Assembly (NCBI GenBank): GCA_937926515.1
Contig: CALAZZ010000134.1
Coordinates: 1 to 8,157 of the forward strand
From: an uncultured Bacteroidales bacterium
Lineage (GTDB): Bacteria; Bacteroidota; Bacteroidia; Bacteroidales; F082
Direction of reading: 5' to 3'
Length of the DNA: 8,157 nt
Below the pieces are notes generated by a model. That model was not told where the DNA came from and searched no databases. It worked only from the letters and a program-made list of their open reading frames with translations. Position numbers and translations under genes: made by a program. Position 1 is the stretch's first letter. Every line of letters begins with the position of its first letter. Positions 1 through 6,263 of this stretch are shown here, piece after piece.

Positions 1-2
1 TA

Positions 3-830
3 AAGGTTCAATTGAGTTTGTTTACGAAAACACTGAATTTACAAGAGCGCCCTGGAGATATTGTGGCCGATATCATTCAAACACAGGATAGTGGCTTTAT
101 CTTTTTAGGCGCCATCTCTTCCGGTGACGGGGATGTGGACTGCTTCCACGGTACACCGGGAGATGGAGGCACCAATGATATGTGGGTAGTGAAGCTTGAT
201 GAAACAGGAGTAATTGAATGGCATCGTTGTTTGGGTGGCACGGGCTTTGATGTTCCACGATTCATCATGCCTATGCAGGATGGGGGCTATTTAGTGGGGG
301 GCAATACAACATCCAGGAACGGCACAGTGGTTTGTAATGAATCGCTGCCTGGCACACACACAGTAATCCTGTACAAGCTGTCGCCGGAAGGCGAAATTGA
401 ATGGACCAAATGCCTCGGTAGCCAGGTGGACAACAGCCTGTTCTCCATACACATATTCTCCGACCACCATTTCCTGCTTGGCGCCACCACCCGCACCTGG
501 GGTATGGATGTGGACTGCGACCTAAAAGGCCAAACCGATATCTGGATAGTTGAGATTCAGGACACCACGGTGGGGGTGCAGGAAATTCACCCATTGCAAC
601 TCATGCTTTTTCCCAACCCTGCTACCAGCGAAACCTGGCTGCAACTGCCCGAAAACACACCACTTGCACAGGCTCAAATAGAACTCTACAGCCCCACAGG
701 CAGGTTGCTGTACAAGGCACAGCCAACAAGCTATTTCCATAAAATAGATGTGGCGCACTTGCCCAAAGGCTTGTATTTGGTGAGGGTTTGGGATGGTGAG
801 CGGTGGCGAGCGGAGAAGTTGGTGAAGTAA
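3..830 (+). CDS. T9SS-sorted beta-propeller protein, 3' part (5' end outside the window)
   Basis: This is the C-terminal part of a secreted repeat protein. The reading frame is open to the left edge, so the TTG at 12 is not a credible start. From about position 55 it matches the C-terminal half of the complete paralogue at 6264-7862 at roughly four of five residues, covering the equivalents of propeller blades 5, 6 and 7. Visible blade motifs are SGDGDVDC, DMWVVKLDETG, IEWHRCLGGT, DGGYLVGGN and GTHTVILYKL. The last 75 or so residues form a T9SS type A sorting domain: FPNPATSETW, then SPTGRLLYKAQ, then LPKGLYLVRV and a final EKLVK. The product should be exported by Sec and then the T9SS to the cell surface. 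The first 15-20 codons do not match the paralogue. Frame 2 at positions 2-19 reads KGSIEF, which resembles the usual blade end (G-x-I-E-W), so a frameshift near 18-55 is possible. The substrate or ligand is unknown. Confidence 0.85.
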   Translation, partial: KVQLSLFTKTLNLQERPGDIVADIIQTQDSGFIFLGAISSGDGDVDCFHGTPGDGGTNDMWVVKLDETGVIEWHRCLGGTGFDVPRFIMPMQDGGYLVGGNTTSRNGTVVCNESLPGTHTVILYKLSPEGEIEWTKCLGSQVDNSLFSIHIFSDHHFLLGATTRTWGMDVDCDLKGQTDIWIVEIQDTTVGVQEIHPLQLMLFPNPATSETWLQLPENTPLAQAQIELYSPTGRLLYKAQPTSYFHKIDVAHLPKGLYLVRVWDGERWRAEKLVK

Positions 831-848
831 ATGGTTCACGGCTCCGTT

Positions 849-870
849 TTGCGAAGCATCCGCTTCGCAA
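849..870 (+). terminator. Hairpin 19 nt after the propeller fragment, possible terminator
   Basis: A perfect 9-bp stem, TTGCGAAGC and GCTTCGCAA, encloses a 4-nt loop (ATCC). It starts 19 nt after the stop codon at 828-830, where a transcription terminator is expected. The 3' side is followed by CCCTATA rather than a T tract, so it is not a textbook Rho-independent terminator. It may instead act as a stem that stabilises the 3' end of the mRNA. Confidence 0.5.
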
Positions 871-878
871 CCCTATAC

Positions 879-894
879 TGTAGCATTTGCTACA
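879..894. repeat. Small inverted repeat, second hairpin
   Basis: TGTAGC and GCTACA form a 6-bp stem around a 4-nt loop (ATTT), 8 nt after the hairpin at 849-870. Together the two could form a tandem hairpin 3' end for the upstream transcript. On its own the stem is short enough to be chance. Confidence 0.35.
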
Positions 895-979
895 CAAGCA
901 AAGTATTTTTATTTTCATTTGCTCTTTTGTTATCACCCCAAACCACCACCATAGCCATGCTAACTGTTGCAAGCTGAAT

Positions 980-1000
980 AATTTAGAAACATTCTAAATT
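980..1000. repeat. Inverted repeat in intergenic DNA
   Basis: AATTTAGAA and TTCTAAATT form a perfect 9-bp stem with a 3-nt loop (ACA). The arms are AT-rich, so RNA folding would be weak. A dyad of this type could equally be a protein-binding site. It lies about 450 bp before the protease start, and nothing in the sequence shows which gene it would serve. Confidence 0.4.
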
Positions 1001-1168
1001 TCAACTCAAGTGGTTAGATGCTTATATTATTGGTATTAATAAGTGGCAACCCTCCTACAAACCAAATGCCAATGCCACAATTACCCGCATATACACCTGA
1101 GGTGACGAATAAGTATAGTCGTTTAATGAGTTTAATGTATTATCTTGTAATACAGCGCATTATCCCCA

Positions 1169-1195
1169 CCCCCCCCCCCCCCCCCCCCCCCCCCC
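1169..1195. repeat. Homopolymer of 27 C
   Basis: There are 27 consecutive C residues, preceded by CCCC and a single A, inside otherwise AT-rich intergenic DNA and ending 257 nt before the start codon of the protease gene. Such a tract is prone to slipped-strand length change. On the opposite strand it is a G27 run that could form G-quadruplex structure. The recorded length may not be exact, because homopolymers are error-prone in sequencing and assembly. Confidence 0.9.
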
Positions 1196-1287
1196 GCACT
1201 ACAAGGTCTTTTTGTCATACTCAATAATTTCACAAGCAAGTCTAAACTTTTGTCAGATGTTTAGCTTGATCAAATACAGGTATGCTG

Positions 1288-1301
1288 TGTGCTTTTGCAC
1301 A
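1288..1301. repeat. Short hairpin upstream of the protease gene
   Basis: TGTGC and GCACA form a 5-bp stem around TTTT. It lies just before the promoter candidate at 1315-1348. It may be chance and is recorded only for completeness. Confidence 0.2.
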
Positions 1302-1314
1302 ACGAAATATATTT

Positions 1315-1348
1315 TTTGGTTGGGGAAGAATAGGTTGATTAGGTTTTG
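1315..1348 (+). promoter_or_regulatory. Weak candidate Bacteroidota-type promoter for the protease gene
   Basis: TTTG at 1315-1318 is followed after 21 nt by TAGGTTTTG at 1340-1348. This resembles the Bacteroidota sigma-ABfr promoter pattern of a -33 TTTG box and a -7 TAnnTTTG box, but with one extra T in the -7 element, so the match is imperfect. It would give a 5' leader of roughly 100 nt before the ATG at 1453. No other site in this gap matched better by eye. Confidence 0.25.
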
Positions 1349-1379
1349 GCCATCCTGAAAAAAGCACGATTGGGATGGC
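1349..1379. repeat. Inverted repeat in the likely 5' leader of the protease gene
   Basis: GCCATCC at 1349-1355 and GGATGGC at 1373-1379 form a perfect 7-bp GC-rich stem around a 17-nt loop. It directly follows the promoter candidate, so it would sit at the start of the transcript or act as an operator-like dyad. No trans-acting regulator gene is visible in the window. Confidence 0.35.
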
Positions 1380-1452
1380 ACATTAGGCATAAATCAACCG
1401 AATCGCCAGAAATAATGAAACCATTTATTTACCAATAAAAAACCAAAGAAGA

Positions 1453-4400
1453 ATGAAGAATTTATTTTTATTAATTACAATAGCACTGCCGCTATGGGGC
1501 TTCCCTCAGATTTCCCATACCGTGCATTTCTCTTCCAACGATTTGCTAATTCAAAGTATTGTTGCAGCAGATAACAATACTTATAGTGAAATCCGTGTGG
1601 CAAATTTCAATTACAACAGTGAACCGGGAATGCCTGCATTACCGGTAAAACAAATAAAACTTGTCATACCAGAGGGAACAACCGTTGACAATATCTCAAT
1701 CGCTAACAGTTCTAGTGAAAATTATCAATTGAATCACCTGGTTTATCCAAACCAATTTCCTGAAACAGGGTATTTGGTTGACGAATTTGCATCGCCGGAT
1801 GCGGCTGTTTATTCCTCACAGGATGCATGGCCGGCTGAAAAAGTGAAACTCATTAGCCAGGATTATTTTGATGGCAATATCAATTTGATCACACTCCAAA
1901 TCCGTCCGTTTGAATACTATCCCACCACAGGGGGACTTAATTTTTTGACTGAAATCACCATAGACATCACGCTATCCTCAAATTACCCAATGGGTATTTC
2001 CAATGTTCACAGATTGGCAAAAAACCAGAATATTTATGATGACATACTTTATCAAACTGTAGATAACCCTGATGATATTGGCAGGTATTCGAGTCCTAAA
2101 ACAATGATTGACGAAATTCTCAGTTCAGGTCCGCTTCCATCCTATGAATATGTTATTGTAGCCCCATCCTATTTTGAAGAAGCTTTTGAAGATTTTATTG
2201 ACTGGAAAACGAAAAAAGGAATAGATATAGGTGTGGTACATATCGAAGATGTTCTTAATACATACTTGGGAGACGAACTTTTCCCGGGTGATGAAATTTA
2301 TGATGATGCCGGAAAACTCAGACATTATTTGTTTGATGCCTACCAGGATGGCACCACCTGGGCCTTGCTGGTAGGGGATGCCTCCGAAATACCCATCAGG
2401 TATGGAGGTTCCCCACTTAATGAAGTTTCAACGGATTTATATTTTACCAACTTCTCCGGCAATTGGAATGTAGATCATGATACAATTTATGGGTGTCCTA
2501 ATTACGATGACCCCCACCTCGCACCAAGCATTTTTGTTGGGCGCTTGCTATGCTCTTCACCTGAGGACATCCTCAATTGGGTACATAAGGTTTTGATTTA
2601 TGAAAAAAACCCGGGACAAGGGAGCAGGGCTTATTTAACAGAAGCTTTGCATGTGCAGGCTGATCAGATGCAAAGTAGTGATTGGGCAGGTGATATCGAG
2701 ACAGATTTACCCATGTTTAACCATACAGTAATGGAGGAATACCCTTCTCATAACCATCCAAATCCAACCTTTCCCAAAGGTGCTGATGTGGTGGCTGAGT
2801 TAAACACCAATAACTATGGATTAATGAGTTGGCTTACCCATGGCGGAACAGGAGGACAAAACAGTGGGATCACGGTATTGAGTTCGGGCTTGAATAATGC
2901 CCCCCGATACAAGCTTGATGCAGAGGAGAGGTTTGATCATCATACTTCTGAGGCTGAAGATGGGGACGGCCTGGATAATCTTACCAATTACGACCACCCT
3001 TTTATAATCTATTCAACAGCCTGCAGCGTAAACCCATTCGATGTTACAAAAGCTATGGGTAATGATAGTGCACGCAATTGTGGTGAAAGTTTTACCGTAA
3101 ATAATCTGGCCGGCGGCGTTGCATTCTTGGGACATACATTTGCTGGAGGCAATAACTCCATAAATATATACAGAGCATTTACCAATGCCATGGTCAATAC
3201 ACAGTACGCTGCACATCTCGGGAAACTACATTGGTGGTCGAAACTTGAATATGGGAAAATCAATGCTTACACATACGGCCATAACCTTATCGGCTGTCCG
3301 GAAATGCAGATGTGGACGGCTTCGCCACGTGATTTAACTGTCCAATTGGACCCTGAATATGTTTTCCTCAATCAATCCCAAGATATTGCAGTTAATATCG
3401 GAAATTTACTTGCTGGTGAACGCGCTGTTGTTGCACTGTACAAGGAAGGAGAGATCTTCTTGCAACAAGAAGCTTATGGCAATCAAAATCAACAAGCACA
3501 GGTTGTTTTTGAGGATATTGTTACCCAAACCTACGATGAAATTTATGTTACGATAACAGCCATGAACCACATCCCTTTCCATGAGCATCTGCCTGTAGCT
3601 ACAGATTGCCAATACAATCCACAACCGCTCATCATTGATGAAGATGTGACCTGGGAAATGAACAAGTTTGTGAATCAAACCATTGAAATTGAGCCCGGAG
3701 CTGAACTAAGCGTGAAAAGCACCGTGTTTCTTGTTCCCGGCACCAACATAAAGGTGAAGCAAGGCGGCCACCTTGTTGTTGATGGTGGCAGAGTTACAAA
3801 TGCCTGCGATCAATACTGGCACGGCATACAGGTATGGGGCAACAAACACGCCTCACAGTTTAAACTGCCCGGCCAGCTCAACCCCCAGGGAAAACTTACC
3901 CTTAAAAACGGCGCGGTGATCGAAAACGCCTTCAATGCCGTTACCCTGTGGAAACCCAACGACTGGAACACCACTGGCGGGATCGTGCAGGCCACCAACT
4001 CCACCTTCCTGAACAACAAACGCTCAGCCGAGTTTCTGTCGTACCAGAATTTCAATCCGATTGACACTACGGTACTGTTTGGCAATGCCAGTTATTTCAG
4101 AAATTGTACCTTTGAGGTAAATGATGATTATATGATCCCAAGCGACTTCGACTCGCATATCACCATGTGGGATGTGGATGGCATCAATCTTAAAGCCAAC
4201 ACCTTCCGCAACGAAATGACCGAGGCTTCCGCCAGGGGCAATGGCGTTTTTACCATCGATGCCAACTACAAGGTAGAGCCCCGATGCAGCCAGCCCGAGG
4301 TCCCCTGCCCCGAACCCTATATCGAACCCAATGTGTTTAGCAATCTGGATGCGGGTATTTATGCCACTAACTCCAGGACCTCGAAAACCATTTTTGTGGA

Positions 4401-6210
4401 CCAGGCTATCTTTTCCGGCAACGGCTATGGCATAGTATTAAATGCCGTAAACAATGCCACCGTTATCCGCAGCATGTTCCAAATTGACACCTTTGGCAAG
4501 GAGGGTTTTGCCTGTAGCGGCACTTTTGGTGTGGGCATCGACATCACCAACAGCAACGGCTACATCATAGAGGAAAACCATTTCAGCAGCCGCTCCGACC
4601 CTTCTGCCTCCGATTTGATCGGGGTAAGGGTATATAATGCCACAGATTTCGAATTAGACCCCAACGACATCTACAACAACAGCTTCAACGCCCTCAGCCG
4701 CGCCAACCTGGCCGAAGGAAAGAACTATATAACGCAGAGTTCCGAGCAAGGCCTCCTGTACCAATGCAATACCAATACCGAAAATTACTATGATTTCTAT
4801 TTTGTGGGAGATGGCGTTGCCGGGCACCAGGGCAGCGGGTCAAGGGCAGCCGGAAACAGCTTTACCCAAATACCCAATCCCCTTGGGCCGCCCCGTCACA
4901 TCAACAACCTGGCCATCAACCATGTGGATTACTATCACACTTCAGACACACTGGAAGTGCCCTCGCTCATATCCTCGAACGTAACACCCCATCTGGTTTC
5001 CTTTGCCCACGACTGTGCTTCCAGCTTTGGCGGTGGTGGAGGCCAGATCGATACCAGGGGGCTCACAGCCGAACAGCAGCAGTTTTATGAGCAGGAACTC
5101 AGCGAAAGCCAAAACACGTACAGCAATGTAAGCAATTTGTACGAATCTCTGCTCGACGGTGGCAATACCGAAGCCGTACAAGCCGATATTGCCATGGCCT
5201 GGCCGGAGGATATGTGGGAGCTGCGGGCCGAACTCCTGGGCCTTTCGCCTCACCTTAGCAAGGAAGTACTGGTTTCCGCCTCCAACCGCACCGATGTATT
5301 GCCAGAAAGCATTATCTTTGAGGTGCTGTCCGCCAATCCCGACGAACTCAAAAAGAAAGCGCTGATGGAACATCTCGAAAACAAGGACAATCCGCTTCCG
5401 GATTATATGATTGAGATTTTGGAAAGCCTCACAGGCAATATCACCTACAAAACCATTTTGCAGGGCCAGATGGCCTATCATGGCAGCAAGCAGGCCCGCG
5501 CTGCCGGCATACTGCTGCGCGATATGCTGAACGACAGCATCCGGGATGAGGAAGCCATACGCGGCTTTTTGGCTGCCAGGCTAAGCCTGCCTATGGACAT
5601 GCAACTGGTGGATGCCTTCCTGGAAAGCGGCGAAACCGCCGATGCCCTGGCCCTGGCCGCCATGCTGCCCCAGCTGTACAACCTCACGGGGGATGCCCTG
5701 GTCGAACATGGCCGCTTTATGGAGCTGAAACAACTGCAGGCCGGCCTGTACAACCAGCAGCGCAACATTTTCCAATTGACAGAAGCCGAAAAAGCGCAAT
5801 TAGAAGGCCTCGTAGCCGAAAGCACCGGTCTGGCCGGCATGCAGGCACGCAACATCCTGGCCTTTGTGTATGGCTATGATTATTGCGACTGCCCGTCCGA
5901 AGTGGAAGAAGGCCTGAAAGCCAAACCGGCCGCCACACCGCCCTTGCACAAGTTGCACGAACCGCAGATTGAAGCCCACCCCAACCCCGCCAGCACCTGG
6001 GTGAGTTTTGATTACCAGCTTGCCGGTATGGCTGAAACCGCACTGCTGGAAATAACCGACACACAGGGACGGCAGCTGCACCGAGTTGAACTGAGCAACA
6101 AGCAAGGCCAATATGTGTGGGACACACGCCAGGTGAGCCCCGGGCTCTACTACTATACCCTGAAAACTAAACAGGCCTCTAAAACAGGAAAGCTTGTAAT
6201 TGAGCATTAA
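1453..6210 (+). CDS. Gingipain-like peptidase C25 fused to beta-helix, helical module and T9SS sorting domain
   Basis: This is a secreted cysteine protease of family C25 (gingipain/PorU type) with a long C-terminal extension. Order by residue: signal peptide 1-19; propeptide-like region 20-225 with GMPALPVKQIKLVIPEG; C25 domain about 231-625 with YEYVIVAPSYF, LLVGDASEIP and a VGRLL...YEKNP segment. The likely catalytic pair is His463 in WLTHGG and Cys524 in IYSTACSV. An Ig-like domain follows at about 625-715. Residues 718-1190 resemble a right-handed parallel beta-helix, including WHGIQVWG near 789. A Gly-rich linker FGGGGGQ near 1195 leads to an alpha-helical module at 1200-1475 ending in YDYCDCP, then a type A sorting domain from about 1507 (HPNPAS, SPGLYYYTLK, GKLVIEH). 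The chosen ATG begins a clear signal peptide behind an A-rich leader (AAAGAAGA). The first 750 codons are AT-rich and the rest GC-rich, as if two modules were joined. Expected location is the cell surface; cleavage specificity cannot be read from sequence. Confidence 0.92.
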   Translation: MKNLFLLITIALPLWGFPQISHTVHFSSNDLLIQSIVAADNNTYSEIRVANFNYNSEPGMPALPVKQIKLVIPEGTTVDNISIANSSSENYQLNHLVYPNQFPETGYLVDEFASPDAAVYSSQDAWPAEKVKLISQDYFDGNINLITLQIRPFEYYPTTGGLNFLTEITIDITLSSNYPMGISNVHRLAKNQNIYDDILYQTVDNPDDIGRYSSPKTMIDEILSSGPLPSYEYVIVAPSYFEEAFEDFIDWKTKKGIDIGVVHIEDVLNTYLGDELFPGDEIYDDAGKLRHYLFDAYQDGTTWALLVGDASEIPIRYGGSPLNEVSTDLYFTNFSGNWNVDHDTIYGCPNYDDPHLAPSIFVGRLLCSSPEDILNWVHKVLIYEKNPGQGSRAYLTEALHVQADQMQSSDWAGDIETDLPMFNHTVMEEYPSHNHPNPTFPKGADVVAELNTNNYGLMSWLTHGGTGGQNSGITVLSSGLNNAPRYKLDAEERFDHHTSEAEDGDGLDNLTNYDHPFIIYSTACSVNPFDVTKAMGNDSARNCGESFTVNNLAGGVAFLGHTFAGGNNSINIYRAFTNAMVNTQYAAHLGKLHWWSKLEYGKINAYTYGHNLIGCPEMQMWTASPRDLTVQLDPEYVFLNQSQDIAVNIGNLLAGERAVVALYKEGEIFLQQEAYGNQNQQAQVVFEDIVTQTYDEIYVTITAMNHIPFHEHLPVATDCQYNPQPLIIDEDVTWEMNKFVNQTIEIEPGAELSVKSTVFLVPGTNIKVKQGGHLVVDGGRVTNACDQYWHGIQVWGNKHASQFKLPGQLNPQGKLTLKNGAVIENAFNAVTLWKPNDWNTTGGIVQATNSTFLNNKRSAEFLSYQNFNPIDTTVLFGNASYFRNCTFEVNDDYMIPSDFDSHITMWDVDGINLKANTFRNEMTEASARGNGVFTIDANYKVEPRCSQPEVPCPEPYIEPNVFSNLDAGIYATNSRTSKTIFVDQAIFSGNGYGIVLNAVNNATVIRSMFQIDTFGKEGFACSGTFGVGIDITNSNGYIIEENHFSSRSDPSASDLIGVRVYNATDFELDPNDIYNNSFNALSRANLAEGKNYITQSSEQGLLYQCNTNTENYYDFYFVGDGVAGHQGSGSRAAGNSFTQIPNPLGPPRHINNLAINHVDYYHTSDTLEVPSLISSNVTPHLVSFAHDCASSFGGGGGQIDTRGLTAEQQQFYEQELSESQNTYSNVSNLYESLLDGGNTEAVQADIAMAWPEDMWELRAELLGLSPHLSKEVLVSASNRTDVLPESIIFEVLSANPDELKKKALMEHLENKDNPLPDYMIEILESLTGNITYKTILQGQMAYHGSKQARAAGILLRDMLNDSIRDEEAIRGFLAARLSLPMDMQLVDAFLESGETADALALAAMLPQLYNLTGDALVEHGRFMELKQLQAGLYNQQRNIFQLTEAEKAQLEGLVAESTGLAGMQARNILAFVYGYDYCDCPSEVEEGLKAKPAATPPLHKLHEPQIEAHPNPASTWVSFDYQLAGMAETALLEITDTQGRQLHRVELSNKQGQYVWDTRQVSPGLYYYTLKTKQASKTGKLVIEH
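5273..5537 (+). repeat. Direct repeat, copy 1 (inside the protease helical module)
   Basis: These 265 bases recur at 7893-8157 with an offset of 2620 and seven mismatches. The first 160 bases are identical and all seven mismatches fall in the last 105. The repeat probably continues beyond the right edge of the window. Here it encodes residues 1274 to about 1362 of the intact protease protein, beginning at SASNRTDVLPES. Confidence 0.97.
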
Positions 6211-6223
6211 TATCTAAGTACCT

Positions 6224-6255
6224 CAACAGCATGGATGACACCATCCATGCTGTTG
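6224..6255 (+). terminator. Perfect 14-bp-stem hairpin between protease and propeller genes
   Basis: CAACAGCATGGATG and CATCCATGCTGTTG form a perfect 14-bp stem around a 4-nt loop (ACAC), followed by TTTAATAAA. It starts 13 nt after the protease stop codon, consistent with a Rho-independent terminator with a short T run. It also ends only 8 nt before the ATG of the next gene, leaving almost no room for a separate promoter. It may therefore be a read-through attenuator or may limit ribosome access to the downstream gene. Confidence 0.7.
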
Positions 6256-6263
6256 TTTAATAA

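Larger units (their letters stand above)
831..1452. other. 622-bp intergenic region, no convincing gene
   Basis: This gap separates the propeller fragment from the protease gene. It is AT-rich apart from the C tract and holds several short inverted repeats, the 27-nt poly-C run and a weak promoter candidate, listed separately. A 69-codon frame at 1018-1227 exists, but its most striking feature is a proline run created by the C tract, and it shows no recognisable domain, so I do not call it. I saw no RNA gene or transposon remnant. The 5' regulatory signals of the protease gene most likely lie in its last 250 bases. Confidence 0.7.

Noticed and set aside
897..923. AGCAAA and TTTGCT inverted repeat
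   Set aside because: It has only 6 bp with a 15-nt AT-rich loop, so it is easily chance.
1018..1227. 69-codon + strand frame in the intergenic region
   Set aside because: Its proline run is merely the translation of the poly-C tract. It shows no signal peptide with a mature part and no known domain, and its composition is that of the surrounding non-coding DNA.
4942..5481. 179-codon - strand frame over the helical module, with a near-identical - strand frame at 7760-8101
   Set aside because: The apparent conservation of the antisense protein is explained by the near-identical DNA of the two repeat copies. The + strand frame has clear domain structure and the sorting signal, and the antisense frames resemble nothing known.
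5717..6207. Overlapping - strand frames at the 3' end of the protease gene
   Set aside because: They are opposite-strand shadows of GC-rich coding sequence, with low-complexity translations and no start signals.
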